Origin: Allopusillimonas ginsengisoli
GTDB taxonomy: Bacteria; Pseudomonadota; Gammaproteobacteria; Burkholderiales; Burkholderiaceae_B
DNA length: 64,000 bases
Assembly (NCBI RefSeq): GCF_004153455.1
Contig: NZ_SDQE01000009.1
Location: 62,001 to 126,000 of the forward strand
Direction of reading: 5' to 3'
Below, piece by piece: positions 41,326 to 51,659 of the stretch. The notes under the pieces were generated by a model. That model searched no databases. It was given only the letters and a program-made list of their open reading frames with translations, and was not told where the DNA came from. Every line of letters starts with the position of its first letter. Within the stretch, counting starts at the first letter, position 1. The position numbers and the translations under genes were made by a program.

Positions 41326-41946
41326 TTAGAGATCCACTGGCCAATTGCTGTAAAGGCGCTTATTGGAAAGATCGACAGTATGCACATGTGCAGCAACAAA
41401 AGGCACCAGTTCTTCGAGCGGCCTGCCCTTGGCGCTGAGCAGCGGCTGCAGAACCCCACTGTCATCAGCCTTGTGCCGCACCACACGCAAAATACCGTGC
41501 GCGCCATTGTCAACGACGTCTTGCACAATACCGATCAATGCGGGCTGGCCCTCGTGTTCGCCGAACACGCTGCAGCCAATCAAGTCTATCCAATAGTATT
41601 CATCTTCGTCGGACGACGGAAAATCGGCGCGGGACACCCAGACCGTGTAGGCTTTGAAAGCCTCGGCGACATCCCGGTCGGTATTGGCGTCGAGCTGCGC
41701 AACCACCGTCGCGCCCTGGGGGCGGCTGGCTGTGACCCGCATGGGTCGGGCAAGCGGCAAAGCGCCCGTACTCCCGGGGGGGACGGGCGCTCTGAGCCAC
41801 CAGATATCACCAGAGAGCAAGGCCTCGCCACCAGGCGAATGCGGTTGAACCTTGACCCAACCACGCACCCCATAGGCGGACACAATCCGCCCCAGCTCTA
41901 CCAGATCTGCTGGCGCCTTGTCGGACACTGAGGCTGCGCTTGCCAT
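41326..41946 (-). CDS. rimM: Ribosome maturation factor RimM
   Basis: A 206-residue protein that binds uS19 and helps mature the 30S head. The N-terminal beta-barrel begins LVELGRIVSAYGVRGWVKVQ; the C-terminal PRC domain has DEYYWIDLIGCSVFGE and VDLSNKRLYSNWPVD. Between rpsP and trmD, as usual. Confidence 0.96.
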   Translation of the reverse strand: MASAASVSDKAPADLVELGRIVSAYGVRGWVKVQPHSPGGEALLSGDIWWLRAPVPPGSTGALPLARPMRVTASRPQGATVVAQLDANTDRDVAEAFKAYTVWVSRADFPSSDEDEYYWIDLIGCSVFGEHEGQPALIGIVQDVVDNGAHGILRVVRHKADDSGVLQPLLSAKGRPLEELVPFVAAHVHTVDLSNKRLYSNWPVDL

Positions 41947-42014
41947 GGGAACCGTAACGGCACGGATTGGCTCACGCTGGGCGCACGAGCCTATCAGTGC
42001 CGCAACCTTGCCGT

Positions 42015-42269
42015 TCAGGCAGCGGCGTTGGCCGAGAATTGCTTGACCAGACGGGCAACGGCCGGCGACAGCTGGGCGCCGTTTTCGGTCCAGTATTGAA
42101 CACGATCAAGCGCAAGGCGCAGGTTTTCGGTGCCTTCGGTAGCGACAGGGTTGTAAAAGCCCACGCGCTCGATAAAGCGGCCATCGCGGCGGTTACGCGA
42201 ATCGGCTGCCACAACGTTGTAAAACGGACGCTTCTTCGAGCCGCCACGGGCCAGACGAATCACAACCAT
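42015..42269 (-). CDS. rpsP: 30S ribosomal protein bS16
   Basis: An 84-residue protein: [20 protein letters not shown] is the family start. It leads the rpsP-rimM-trmD operon, and a good promoter lies 35-64 bases upstream of its ATG. Confidence 0.97.
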   Translation of the reverse strand: MVVIRLARGGSKKRPFYNVVAADSRNRRDGRFIERVGFYNPVATEGTENLRLALDRVQYWTENGAQLSPAVARLVKQFSANAAA

Positions 42270-42303
42270 GGTAATCCTTTGAAAATACGGTGAAAAACAA
42301 GAG

Positions 42304-42333
42304 ATTCTAGCATTGTTTTGCGAGGCATCGCAA
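42304..42333 (-). promoter_or_regulatory. Probable rpsP operon promoter
   Basis: TTGCGA (42333-42328) and TAGAAT (42309-42304) on the minus strand, 18 bases apart. Both boxes match sigma-70 consensus at 4-5 of 6 positions. Confidence 0.55.
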
Positions 42334-42413
42334 ACCCTTTACCCATATGTGACCAGCCAACAGGCAAAAAGCAACATACTCGCAACACACCCACGAATCA
42401 ATACGATAAAAAC

Positions 42414-42668
42414 CTAACGGCGTCGAAGAAAATGAAGAGCACTGTCGCCTTGATCCAACTGCGCCTCCAGGACGTTGCCGGTTTGGCGGGAAAACGCTTC
42501 AAAATCACGAACGGCATGTGGATCCGTGGTGATGACCTTGAGGATCTGGCCGCTGTGCAATTGGGCCAGCGCTTTTTTTGCCCTCAAGATAGGCAGCGGA
42601 CACTTCAATCCTGAAGCATCTACTTCCAGATCAAAATCGGGCATTGCATCAGAGGAAGAGATTGTCAT
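42414..42668 (-). CDS. TusA/SirA-family sulfur carrier
   Basis: An 84-residue TusA-like protein: LEVDASGLKCPLPILRAKKAL carries the sulfur-binding Cys23 and the CPxP motif. Such proteins pass persulfide sulfur to tRNA thiolation or other routes. It lies 11 bases after alaS on the same strand, so the two are probably co-transcribed. Confidence 0.9.
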   Translation of the reverse strand: MTISSSDAMPDFDLEVDASGLKCPLPILRAKKALAQLHSGQILKVITTDPHAVRDFEAFSRQTGNVLEAQLDQGDSALHFLRRR

Positions 42669-42679
42669 GACACTCGCTC

Positions 42680-45301
42680 TCAGGCCAGACGCTCGCGCAC
42701 CCAGGGCTCGACGCTGGCAGTGGCCCCAGGCAACGCCGCAGCGTCGGTGCCGCCACCCATGGCCATCTCTGGCCGGCCGCCGCCCTTGCCACCCACCTGC
42801 GCCGCTACCATGCCAACCAGATCGCCCGCCTTGACTTTACCGGCGAGATCGCCAGTGACCCCTGCGACCAGGCTGATCTTGTCATCGGCCACTGTTGCCA
42901 GCAGCACTACGGCAGATTTGAGCTTGTCCTTGAGCTGATCCACCATGCCCCGCAATGCTTTTGGATCCGCGCCGTTGACGTTGGCCACCAACAGCCGTGC
43001 ATCGCCTGGCAGGACAATCGCCTTTGCGGCAAGATCACTACCCGCCGAGGCGGCAAGCTTCGATTTGGCTTGTTCGAGTTCCCGCTCAAGCGTCTTAACC
43101 TGGTTTTGCATGAAGACGATGCGATCAGGCAGCTCGGCTGGCTGCGTGCGCAGCAGGCCTGCTACGCGCAGAAGCGTGTCGTTGGTTTGCTGAACCCATT
43201 TGACGGCGTTTTCACCCGTAATGGCCTCTATGCGCCGAACGCCCGCTGCCACCCCCCCTTCGGAAATAATCTTAAACAGGCCGATATCGCCTGTTCGAGC
43301 CACGTGCGTGCCACCGCAGAGTTCGCGCGAGAAACCGATATCCAGCACACGCACGGTATCGCCATATTTTTCGCCAAACAGTGCCATGGCGCCGCCCTGA
43401 ACGGCTTCGTCGTAGGGCATGACGCGTGCCGCCGTAGCACGGTTGGCCAGCACTTCATCGTTGACGATACGCTCGACCTCTGCAATTTGCTCTGCGCTCA
43501 TGGGCGCATCATGCGCGAAGTCGAAACGTGTTTTATCCGCATCAACCAGTGAGCCTCGCTGCTGCACATGCCCGCCCAGCACTTCGCGCAAGGCCTTGTG
43601 CATCAGATGCGTGGCGGAGTGATTACGCACGATGCGCGCACGCTGCGCCGCATCCACACGCGCATCGACGGTATCTCCCACCGACAGCGACCCTTCCAGC
43701 AAGCCGCCATGGTGACCGAATACGCCATTCTGTATTTTTTGCGTGTCATCGACCCGAAAACGCACGCCGCCGGATTCAAGTACGCCTGTATCACCCACCT
43801 GGCCGCCCGATTCAGCGTAGAACGGCGTGGCGTCAAGCACAACAATGGCGTTCTGACCCGCCTGGATTGTTCCAACGGATGTGCCCTCTACATACAGGGC
43901 GGTGACTTTGCCCAGCCCCTGCAAATGTTCATAACCATCGAAACGTGTTTCGGCGCCGGTATATACGAGGTTGCCCGCTGCCTTGAACTTGCCCGCCGCG
44001 CGCGCCTGCTGGCGTTGATGGTCCATGGCGGTTTCAAATCCGTCGTGATCGACCTGAACATTACGCTCCCGGCAGATGTCCGCAGTGAGATCCACAGGAA
44101 AACCATAAGTGTCGTACAGCGTGAACAGGGTTTGACCATCCAGCACGCCATTCTCGGGAACCGTCGCCAGGGCGGCATCGAGTATCTTGATGCCGTGCTC
44201 AAGCGTTTCACTGAAACGTTCTTCTTCTTGACGCAATACCTGTTCGACCCGCGCCTGCTGCCCATTCAATTCGGGGTAGGCGTCCCCCATCTGCAAGACC
44301 AGATCGGCCACAAGCCGATGAAAAAACAGCCCCGACTGGCCCAACTTGTGGCCATGGCGCAACGCGCGACGGATAATGCGGCGAAGCACATAGCCACGAC
44401 CCTCGTTGCTCGGAATAACCCCATCTACGATCAGAAAGCTGCAGGCGCGAATATGGTCGGCGATGACCTTGAGGGAATTATTGCTCAGGTCGGTGGTGGC
44501 CGTTTCGCGCGCGGCCGCCTTGATCAGCGCCTGAAACAGATCAATTTCGTAGTTGGAGTGCACATGCTGCAGAACAGCGGCAATCCGCTCCAGCCCCATG
44601 CCCGTATCCACGCACGGGCGGGGCAAAGGCGTCATGTTGCCTTGCGCGTCGCGCTCGAACTGCATGAACACAAGGTTCCAGATCTCGATAAAGCGGTCGC
44701 CGTCTTCTTCCGGAGATCCGGGGGGACCGCCCCAGATTTCGGGGCCATGGTCGTAAAAGACTTCGGAACAGGGACCACAAGGCCCTGTATCAGCCATCTG
44801 CCAGAAGTTGTCCGAGGCATAACGAGCCCCCTTGTTGTCGCCGATACGGATGATACGCTCACGCGGCACACCGATTTCGTTGGCCCAGATGTCGTAAGCC
44901 TCATCGTCTTCTTGATAAACAGTGACAGTGAGCTTGTCTGCCGGCAGCTTATAGACGGTGGTAAGCAGCTCCCACGCGTAATGGATCGCATCGCGCTTGA
45001 AATAATCGCCAAAGCTGAAATTACCCAGCATTTCGAAAAAAGTGTGGTGGCGGGCCGTATAGCCGACATTTTCAAGGTCGTTATGCTTGCCGCCTGCGCG
45101 CACACAGCGCTGCGAGCTGGTCGCGCGTTCATAAGACCGGGTTTCCTTGCCCGTGAATACGTCCTTGAACTGCACCATTCCTGCGTTGGTAAACAGCAAG
45201 GTGGGATCGTTGCCTGGCACCAGCGACGAAGATGGTACCTGCTGATGCCCCTTCGATTCGAAGAAAGACAGAAACTTCTGACGTATTTCGGAGGTTTTCA
45301 T
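42680..45301 (-). CDS. alaS: Alanyl-tRNA synthetase
   Basis: An 873-residue class II synthetase. The catalytic core is at the N-terminus ([10 protein letters not shown]-type start, [14 protein letters not shown], and [13 protein letters not shown]). The editing domain has the zinc site HSATHLMH and CGGTH, and the C-terminal C-Ala ends with [16 protein letters not shown] clear promoter (see 45335-45362) lies between it and the pilus operon. Confidence 0.98.
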   Translation of the reverse strand: MKTSEIRQKFLSFFESKGHQQVPSSSLVPGNDPTLLFTNAGMVQFKDVFTGKETRSYERATSSQRCVRAGGKHNDLENVGYTARHHTFFEMLGNFSFGDYFKRDAIHYAWELLTTVYKLPADKLTVTVYQEDDEAYDIWANEIGVPRERIIRIGDNKGARYASDNFWQMADTGPCGPCSEVFYDHGPEIWGGPPGSPEEDGDRFIEIWNLVFMQFERDAQGNMTPLPRPCVDTGMGLERIAAVLQHVHSNYEIDLFQALIKAAARETATTDLSNNSLKVIADHIRACSFLIVDGVIPSNEGRGYVLRRIIRRALRHGHKLGQSGLFFHRLVADLVLQMGDAYPELNGQQARVEQVLRQEEERFSETLEHGIKILDAALATVPENGVLDGQTLFTLYDTYGFPVDLTADICRERNVQVDHDGFETAMDHQRQQARAAGKFKAAGNLVYTGAETRFDGYEHLQGLGKVTALYVEGTSVGTIQAGQNAIVVLDATPFYAESGGQVGDTGVLESGGVRFRVDDTQKIQNGVFGHHGGLLEGSLSVGDTVDARVDAAQRARIVRNHSATHLMHKALREVLGGHVQQRGSLVDADKTRFDFAHDAPMSAEQIAEVERIVNDEVLANRATAARVMPYDEAVQGGAMALFGEKYGDTVRVLDIGFSRELCGGTHVARTGDIGLFKIISEGGVAAGVRRIEAITGENAVKWVQQTNDTLLRVAGLLRTQPAELPDRIVFMQNQVKTLERELEQAKSKLAASAGSDLAAKAIVLPGDARLLVANVNGADPKALRGMVDQLKDKLKSAVVLLATVADDKISLVAGVTGDLAGKVKAGDLVGMVAAQVGGKGGGRPEMAMGGGTDAAALPGATASVEPWVRERLA

Positions 45302-45334
45302 TGGAGAAAAACGAACATTTAAAGGTAACCGTTA

Positions 45335-45362
45335 ATTATAGAGGGTGTTTACGCAGTCGCAA
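45335..45362 (-). promoter_or_regulatory. Probable alaS promoter
   Basis: TTGCGA (45362-45357) and a perfect TATAAT (45340-45335) on the minus strand, 16 bases apart, 34 bases before the alaS ATG and just after the pilV stop at 45371. Confidence 0.65.
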
Positions 45363-45370
45363 CAAACACC

Positions 45371-46396
45371 TCAATTCAGGCACAGATAGCGTCGGGTGAT
45401 GCCCAGGGAGAACAGTTGTGGCCCAGACTCCGCGACCTGAAAGGCATGTGACCAGGGCGGGCACGCACATCTGCCCGTATATTTGTTGGCTGTCGTGCCG
45501 GGCCCCGTGCAATTCGTAATGCTGTTGTGCACATAGCCACCCGCCACGCCTTGCACCGCAGGCTGCCATACCCCATCGACGCAGCCAAGCAATCCCGCAT
45601 GAGTTTGAAACGCAAGTGCCCCTTCCTTGTCGCATCGAACGCCCGCCACACTGCGCGCATGCAGACGGATATGCCCTTCAACCTGTATATCCGACCTCGC
45701 AAGCACATTATCCTGGACCGTCAATGGGCCCTGAAAGTCCGGATCACGGGTATCCCGCACGCGAAGGAAATCGCCTGCCGCGTCGTGCCTCACACTCAAT
45801 GCGACCGTACCTGGCAATAAGGCCGGCCCATGCCACGAAGGATTGCGCAGCGTAAATGCTGATCCCCGCAGCAGATTGGAATGCCTGGAGCTGACCCACC
45901 CGCCCAGGCCTTCAGCCGCCATCAGCCATTGCGCGACGCTCTGCTCATCCACACGTCCCGAACGCGCATCGACCAAGGGACGTTCGCTGTGAACAATCGC
46001 CTCTAGCCTGCAATCGGCTCCAGGGCACACGCCATCGCGCAGGACACGCACGACAGCAGCCCCCTGCCCTGTCTGCAATGGGAAAGACGCTGGCAAAAAG
46101 CCATAGGCCTTGAGCTCCGCCAGCGTGGGGGTTGACCAGTCTGCGAAACCCGCCGGGACAAGCGCTGTTGTCATCTCGGCGTGGCGAATGGCTTCGCCAT
46201 AGCGCTTCAGGTATTGCCTGGCGCCATCGCGTACCATCAGCATCCACTTTGCGTTGGCCTGTAGACCTGTATCCCTGACGGCAGTGGCCAGCGCGTGGGC
46301 ACCCCACACGGCCAACAAGGTGGCAATCAGCGCCGCGACGGTGAGCTCCAACAGAACGAACCCCTTCTGGGCAGGCATGATTCGAAACGCCATCAT
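45371..46396 (-). CDS. pilV: PilV-type minor pilin / thin-pilus tip adhesin
   Basis: A 341-residue prepilin-like protein of the PilV group that caps type IVb thin pili and binds recipient cells. The leader KG is followed by FVLLELTVAALIATLLAV (Phe+1, Glu+5), the prepilin peptidase pattern. The N-terminal shufflon-constant domain and the later CDKEGALAFQTHAGLLGC segment match the conserved parts of R64 PilV; the last ~60 residues (with several Cys) would be the receptor-binding tip. Its ATG at 46396 overlaps the pilS stop (ATGA). Unlike R64 there is no recombinase next to it and no visible inverted segments. Confidence 0.85.
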   Translation of the reverse strand: MMAFRIMPAQKGFVLLELTVAALIATLLAVWGAHALATAVRDTGLQANAKWMLMVRDGARQYLKRYGEAIRHAEMTTALVPAGFADWSTPTLAELKAYGFLPASFPLQTGQGAAVVRVLRDGVCPGADCRLEAIVHSERPLVDARSGRVDEQSVAQWLMAAEGLGGWVSSRHSNLLRGSAFTLRNPSWHGPALLPGTVALSVRHDAAGDFLRVRDTRDPDFQGPLTVQDNVLARSDIQVEGHIRLHARSVAGVRCDKEGALAFQTHAGLLGCVDGVWQPAVQGVAGGYVHNSITNCTGPGTTANKYTGRCACPPWSHAFQVAESGPQLFSLGITRRYLCLN

Positions 46397-46956
46397 CCAA
46401 TGCCGAATATAAAAGTGTTGCTATTGCCCCGGCCGCAATGCGCCCGGGCTGCCATTGCGTTGAAAGGGACCTGCTCTGCCTTGACCACCTTTGCTGCCCT
46501 TCCTTCCGCCTCAATGGATATGGTGTCAGCCACCCTTTGCATCACCGAGGCAATCGAAGGGCATGCAGCATCATTGACACGTGTGAGCGTAATGGCAAAT
46601 GCGCCACCGCCAACGCGTTCCGCTACCCGGACTTCGCCCTTATCGCCCAAGCCGTGCAATATGCGCATCCCTGCGCCGGTACCGAGTACTGAAAACACGC
46701 TGGAATCACGGACCGAGTGGGCGAACAGTGCTGTGTCAATGCCTCGATAAGGCGCGGGATCAACACCCATGGCGTTAACCTTGGCTTGAACGATAAAGCG
46801 TGCCAGCCCCTCCCCTACTTTGGGGACTTTGCTTTCGATCACGTAATGACCGATAGCGGGAATTCCAGTAATGGCGAGCAGCAGGATGACGGCCATTGCC
46901 ACGGAAATCTCCAGTAACGAAAAACCACGTTGAAACGCTTTGCCAATAGACTGCAT
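46393..46956 (-). CDS. pilS: PilS-type major pilin of a type IVb pilus
   Basis: A 187-residue prepilin. The short leader (MQSIGKAFQRG) is cut before FSLLEISVAMAVILLLA, giving Phe+1 and Glu+5. A pair of Cys near the C-terminus (in AACPS and RAHCGRG) can form the D-loop disulfide. ATG at 46956 with GGGAG 6 bases upstream is chosen. The mature length (about 176) fits type IVb pilins; the leader is shorter than in R64. It lies after pilR and overlaps pilV. Confidence 0.85.
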   Translation of the reverse strand: MQSIGKAFQRGFSLLEISVAMAVILLLAITGIPAIGHYVIESKVPKVGEGLARFIVQAKVNAMGVDPAPYRGIDTALFAHSVRDSSVFSVLGTGAGMRILHGLGDKGEVRVAERVGGGAFAITLTRVNDAACPSIASVMQRVADTISIEAEGRAAKVVKAEQVPFNAMAARAHCGRGNSNTFIFGIG

Positions 46957-46985
46957 GCAGACTCCCAATAAGTAATGTTCCAGCG

Positions 46986-48101
46986 CTATTGGCTGGCATA
47001 AAAAAGCATGAGCGCGTGCCGCATCTCATCGATGACGGCGTAGTGCCAAAGCCCCAACCCCAGGATGCAGATCAGGACCCCAAGCAACAAGAGCCAACGC
47101 AACGCCTGCGCCTGGCGTTCAGCCACATCCAGCGCCTGCCGCCTGAGCCGGTCGGTGCCCAGCGACAGCCCGGCATGCAAACCGCGAGCGCAGATCATGT
47201 CCGCCAGGAACCAATATTGGTCACGATCGAGCATCCCTGTATCGAAACTGCTCGCCCCTGTCTGGCCGGCATCGACTCGCGCACGGATGGCAGCAAGGCG
47301 AGAGGCGATCCACGGCGACGCACCGAAAGACAAGGAGCTGAGCGCCGAACGCAGACGAGTTGGGGCCACATCATCATCGCCAAGCAAGATGGCGAGCAGC
47401 GCCAGCAAGCGCAAGCCGTGCACATGCCGGTACAGACGCCAACAGCCGTGGCGATCAAGCCAGTTGCGAAGTCTTCCCGTCAGGCTGGGAAGAGACCACA
47501 GGCACCATGCCCATCCGGACATGGCCAGCGTCATCACGATCATCCAGTTGTTGTGCACCTGCCGGGCCAAAGCCAGCAGCCCCAGCGTCAACCTGCCATA
47601 GTCCTCCGGCGGCAAGACAGCAAAAGCCTGTACCAGTCGGGGCGCTGTCCACCACGGTACGGCCAGCAACGTGCACCACAGCAAAGCCATGGCCACAGCG
47701 GCTGACCAGAGCGCAGTGGAGAAAATACGACGCATCCGCCCCGTAAGCCTGCTCGCCTGCGATAGTGCTGCGAGCACCCGAACCAGCGCATTATTCCCCG
47801 CGGCCTGGGCGCTGCGTATCACCACGAGCTCATCGTCGGGAAAGCAGTGGCGCCAAGTCACGTACAGATCACCGCCACTAGCCTGGTAGACCTGCAGCCA
47901 ATGCGCGGACAACCGTCCTCTGCATGTTTTCTGGCTATAGCGAGCGGCATCCTGGGCGAAGATTTCTCTCAGCGTTCGACTGCCTTTCATCCCCGACAGC
48001 AAGGCGCTGAGATAATCGCAGTAATCTCCGCGCATACGGCGAAATCGACGGCAGTCAAGAATATGCTGAACACGACGGGCGTACGCAAGATAATTCATCA
48101 T
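46986..48101 (-). CDS. pilR: PilR-type inner-membrane pilus assembly protein (GspF/TcpE family)
   Basis: A 371-residue protein of the GspF/PilC group that forms the inner-membrane platform for pilus assembly. Several membrane helices are seen, about 130-152, 190-210, 225-240, and a last one (WLLLLGVLICILGLGL) near the C-terminus. ATG at 48101 overlaps the pilQ stop (ATGA) and has GAGGGG 6 bases upstream. The N-terminal half is basic (RRFRRMRGDYCDYLSALL). Confidence 0.83.
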   Translation of the reverse strand: MMNYLAYARRVQHILDCRRFRRMRGDYCDYLSALLSGMKGSRTLREIFAQDAARYSQKTCRGRLSAHWLQVYQASGGDLYVTWRHCFPDDELVVIRSAQAAGNNALVRVLAALSQASRLTGRMRRIFSTALWSAAVAMALLWCTLLAVPWWTAPRLVQAFAVLPPEDYGRLTLGLLALARQVHNNWMIVMTLAMSGWAWCLWSLPSLTGRLRNWLDRHGCWRLYRHVHGLRLLALLAILLGDDDVAPTRLRSALSSLSFGASPWIASRLAAIRARVDAGQTGASSFDTGMLDRDQYWFLADMICARGLHAGLSLGTDRLRRQALDVAERQAQALRWLLLLGVLICILGLGLWHYAVIDEMRHALMLFYASQ

Positions 48102-49852
48102 GAGTACCCCTCGTCGCATGGCCGGACCGCGGGTGGGGCCGCAACCCGCGGCATTGGCTGGCGCGGCTGCTGAACAATGCTACGTTGGTTCATCGCATCA
48201 ACGAGGCCACGTGTTTCAAACGCATGAAAGCGTAACTCGATGTCGCGTGGATCGACCAAGCCCAGGAAGGCCTTGGCAACGGCACAATCCATGGCTGTCT
48301 GAACTGCGTGCGGGGATAGCGCCGGCTCGATGATCTCGGCGACGAGTACCCGCCCTGCATAGCCGTAGAGATCGGGAATTCCGCTCTGGCGGCATTCAGG
48401 ACAACCTTCCGTGTTCCGGATGCGCAAGGCATCAAGCCCGCCCCCATACAGGCGCTGAACGAGAGTCAGCCATGTACGCCACTGCGCAGCGCTGCGCCAC
48501 GCGCCTCCGGGATGACGGCCACCCTTGTCCTGCAGGATGCTGGCAGGTTGAGCGCAGTGCCCGCACAGGGCAGGCAGCAAGGCTTGGTAAACCAGTAGCT
48601 TGAGCACCCCGTGCATGGCAAGAAAATCAGAAGGTACGCCGATGAAATCAGACGCAAGGCGTGCGGGAATCAATGCCGCAGAAGGAGCATGAACAGTGGT
48701 GTAAACATTGACACCGGATGCGGCCAGATCAACGAAGGCCCGCCCAGTTTCCCGGTCTCTTATTTCGCCCAGCAACACGTCGCTCATGGCGGATCTTTTC
48801 AGGGCCCTGAGTTTGCTGCCATAAGCAGTGTGGGCCGTTTCATCCAGATTGCGCAGGATGGAGCTTTGTATGGCGCCAGGAATTGAATATTCAACGGGAT
48901 CTTCCAGCGTAAGTACCTTGCGGTGCGGCGCCAGTGTACATATCAGGGCGGCAAGCGAGGTTGACTTGCCTGAACCCACAGTGCCGGCGAATATGACAGC
49001 ACCACCCTGCGATAGCAGCACCCGCTGAATTTGATCCAATTGATCGGGCAGGTAACCCAACCCGGCAAGCCCGGCCCGCAGCCGCGTGGTATCTCGTGGC
49101 AACACCCTCAGGCAGACACTGGGACCGGCATCTGCTGCCACGGATGCCCAGCGCAATACATGGCGTTTGCCGTCCAGGCTGACTTCAAGATTGCCTTGCT
49201 GTTCGCGGAACGGGTCGAATACAGCGCCGTTGCCGCCACGAACGTCCATCCATGCGACAGCCAGCATATCCATGAGGGTACGGGTGGGCATATGGAGGAA
49301 TCTGTGTGGCGCCACATAGCGTCCCGATACCGTGTATTTAATTTCGGATTCGTCTTCTGTCAGGCGCACATTGAGATGGATGTCGCTTGCGTGATGTCGC
49401 ACAGCCCAGGCGACCAAATCATGAAAGGCCGCAACCAGCGCGGTTCTCGTTTGCTCCGGACGTTGCGTCAACGCGGAACCGGCAACGATCTGCTGGTGCT
49501 CGTGGCGGCTGATCGCCAACAGCAGTGGGGCTGGTACCACATAGCGGGCCGGCGTAGCCGCTGCATACCCCGCCTGCACAATGCGCTGAGCGAGTTCGTC
49601 GGCCTGGTCGCTGCCCACATGTTCTGCCAGGGCAAAGATGGCGACGCAGGTATCTTCCATCAGTACCGGCACCATGCGTCCGGTAAGCGCGACAACATTC
49701 AGTTCACTCGCCAGGGAGCGCACAACCGCGTTCGGCAGGAGCGCAAGCTCTTGCGTGCTGCTTACCACCCGGGCCTGCGCGGTATCGAAACGTGCCGCGG
49801 AACGCGATTGCCTGGTACGCCCCGGGCCGCGTGCGAGTATCCTGAAGATCAT
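48098..49852 (-). CDS. pilQ: PilQ-type pilus assembly ATPase (type II/IV secretion family)
   Basis: A 584-residue ATPase that drives thin-pilus extension. The P-loop is AGTVGSGKSTS near 288-297; LLGEIRDRETGRAF (about 355-367) holds the Walker B/arginine region. Four Cys (CGHC near 431 and CPEC near 483) are the zinc site typical of GspE. Segment ASDIHLNVR at the start of the core is also typical. Start ATG 49852 overlaps the pilP stop (ATGA); the in-frame extension upstream lies inside pilP. Confidence 0.88.
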   Translation of the reverse strand: MIFRILARGPGRTRQSRSAARFDTAQARVVSSTQELALLPNAVVRSLASELNVVALTGRMVPVLMEDTCVAIFALAEHVGSDQADELAQRIVQAGYAAATPARYVVPAPLLLAISRHEHQQIVAGSALTQRPEQTRTALVAAFHDLVAWAVRHHASDIHLNVRLTEDESEIKYTVSGRYVAPHRFLHMPTRTLMDMLAVAWMDVRGGNGAVFDPFREQQGNLEVSLDGKRHVLRWASVAADAGPSVCLRVLPRDTTRLRAGLAGLGYLPDQLDQIQRVLLSQGGAVIFAGTVGSGKSTSLAALICTLAPHRKVLTLEDPVEYSIPGAIQSSILRNLDETAHTAYGSKLRALKRSAMSDVLLGEIRDRETGRAFVDLAASGVNVYTTVHAPSAALIPARLASDFIGVPSDFLAMHGVLKLLVYQALLPALCGHCAQPASILQDKGGRHPGGAWRSAAQWRTWLTLVQRLYGGGLDALRIRNTEGCPECRQSGIPDLYGYAGRVLVAEIIEPALSPHAVQTAMDCAVAKAFLGLVDPRDIELRFHAFETRGLVDAMNQRSIVQQPRQPMPRVAAPPAVRPCDEGYS

Positions 49853-50334
49853 CGAGGCTCCCGAAAATCCGGATGCAGGCACAAAGTGTGCGGTGTTTCG
49901 GCGTTCATCAACCGAACGCACGACTTGCTGATGCCTTCCAGAACATAGGCCACCTCTGGATTGCGGCGACCCATGGCCTGGGGCTGGCCTTGCATGTACA
50001 GGTAGTGGTTGCCGTCTATGTCAACCTGTGCCACCAGACGATGACCTGTTCCGTAGATCGCCACCAACCTTGGGCCTGACGTCTGCGTGGATACGACGCG
50101 GGCCACCTCGCTGTGGCTCGCACCCTGTATTGTGGCGAATCCTGTGGTGGAGGCGGCGCCAGCCTGAATTGCTTCCCGCCGCATGAGTTCGCGCACCGAC
50201 AATTGATCTTCAATGATTTGCTCATGCAAGGCCTCGGTCGCTGCGGCAAGCACTGACACGGGTATCAGGCAAAGCAGAAAAGCCATGCACCGCTGCACCC
50301 ACTTAGCGGCTTTCAATCGCGTGTTTTGATTCAT
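49849..50334 (-). CDS. pilP: PilP-type periplasmic pilus protein
   Basis: A 161-residue protein with a signal peptide (AFLLCLIPVSVLA about 18-30) and a small periplasmic domain. PilP of R64 is a pilus accessory protein needed for thin-pilus formation. Start ATG at 50334 has GGAG 7 bases upstream and overlaps the end of pilO by 32 bases. The sequence is less conserved than in its neighbours; the call leans on position, size and the signal peptide. Confidence 0.75.
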   Translation of the reverse strand: MNQNTRLKAAKWVQRCMAFLLCLIPVSVLAAATEALHEQIIEDQLSVRELMRREAIQAGAASTTGFATIQGASHSEVARVVSTQTSGPRLVAIYGTGHRLVAQVDIDGNHYLYMQGQPQAMGRRNPEVAYVLEGISKSCVRLMNAETPHTLCLHPDFREPR

Positions 50335-51652
50335 AAAGCTCTCCTTCGAGCGTGAGAAGAAAACGGCTCCGTTTCGTATCGGGCGCATCTATTGCCTGCA
50401 CACGAAGCATGGCGGTGGACCACCCCATGAAGGCCGCGTGATCCACCAGCAGGCTGGCGGATCGCAATGGCCCTTCTATCCTTATCGCGCGTTGCCGAAA
50501 CTGCGATGCAAGGTCACCCGCGGCTTGTGCCGGAGAGGAATGCGTGGACACCGAGGCCACCGGCATCGGTTGCCCGACCTGTAAGTGCGTGAATAGGGCC
50601 TGCAGTCCTTGCAGAGCGCTCAGCAGATGGCGATCGTTATGCACCGGCGACATCGGCCTGGCGTGCTGCAGCAGTATGCCGGGCGCATCGGTTTGCCAAT
50701 CGGCCGTGGCTTCGTCCAGAGACACAAACGAGATGCGCCATGCTGACGGCGCATGTTGCAACAAGGCTTCGTTAGTTGCCTCGGCGCGTTCTCGCCGATA
50801 CCGCGCGACACAATGCCAGCTCAACGCATGTGCCTGGCACTGAGACCATGTCAGGGCCCATCCACCGGGATTGGTCGGCAATGCGTGGAAGATGCCCAGC
50901 AGGGACTGTAGGCCGGTGATGCCGTGCACCACTGGGGATGCCGTGGGCAGCATGGCGTCTGAGGAAGGTGTCAGCCATGATGTGGCCGGTTCTTTGTGGC
51001 TGAGCGGATCCATCTGATAACTGCCCGCATTGAGTCTGGCGGCGCAGAACACCAGGATAAACATGAGCCCAAGGCCAAGTTGTGTGCTGATACTCATCTG
51101 GCGCCAGTTGGACAAATAGAGCAACTGACTGTGCGCCCCCGTGTGCTGCGTGAGCGCATCCAGGCCAGGGACGGCCGGTACGGCGCCCTCCCCCGGTGTG
51201 ACCAGATGCGGATATGCCAGCTTGAGTTCGGCCATTGCAGCCAGGGCAGCTGCGGCATCGACGTACAACCTGTCTGTGCGAGCGACCACGACACCTTCGT
51301 GCACGGCGATCAGCCATAACAAGCCAGGCGAAACCTCGATGAGTGCGGCAACTGTCCCTGTCGGAAATTGGCGGGCGAACAGCATGGCCGCCGAATGCAA
51401 GATGCTGTCTGATGGTGCAGGCGCGGGCTTGGCATTGCGGGACACGCGCGTATGGTTTCTGCCCCGATGTTGCGGCAGCGTGACCACGCCGACCGCGCCG
51501 GCGGCATGCCCGATTGCAATCATATGAGTAGCCCGATGGCGGCGCGCCAGACGCCTGGCTGCGCGCGCCCCGCCCTCATCCAGCAGTGCAAACCATTCCA
51601 GGCCTAAGACAAGGCTGACTTTGCCTACCTGTAGAACAAGCGCTTCTGTCAT
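50303..51652 (-). CDS. pilO: PilO-type pilus accessory protein
   Basis: A 449-residue protein with one membrane helix (about 190-207, TQLGLGLMFILVFCAARL) between a cytoplasmic N-terminal domain (actin-like fold in the PilO/PilM class, with VSLVLGLEWFALL at the start) and a periplasmic C-terminal domain. R64 PilO (about 430 residues) has the same layout. It follows pilN by seven bases. Confidence 0.8.
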   Translation of the reverse strand: MTEALVLQVGKVSLVLGLEWFALLDEGGARAARRLARRHRATHMIAIGHAAGAVGVVTLPQHRGRNHTRVSRNAKPAPAPSDSILHSAAMLFARQFPTGTVAALIEVSPGLLWLIAVHEGVVVARTDRLYVDAAAALAAMAELKLAYPHLVTPGEGAVPAVPGLDALTQHTGAHSQLLYLSNWRQMSISTQLGLGLMFILVFCAARLNAGSYQMDPLSHKEPATSWLTPSSDAMLPTASPVVHGITGLQSLLGIFHALPTNPGGWALTWSQCQAHALSWHCVARYRRERAEATNEALLQHAPSAWRISFVSLDEATADWQTDAPGILLQHARPMSPVHNDRHLLSALQGLQALFTHLQVGQPMPVASVSTHSSPAQAAGDLASQFRQRAIRIEGPLRSASLLVDHAAFMGWSTAMLRVQAIDAPDTKRSRFLLTLEGELYESKHAIESR

Positions 51653-51659
51653 ACTGACC

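Noticed and set aside
43568-45322. 584-codon frame opposite alaS
   Set aside because: Antisense shadow, no recognisable protein.
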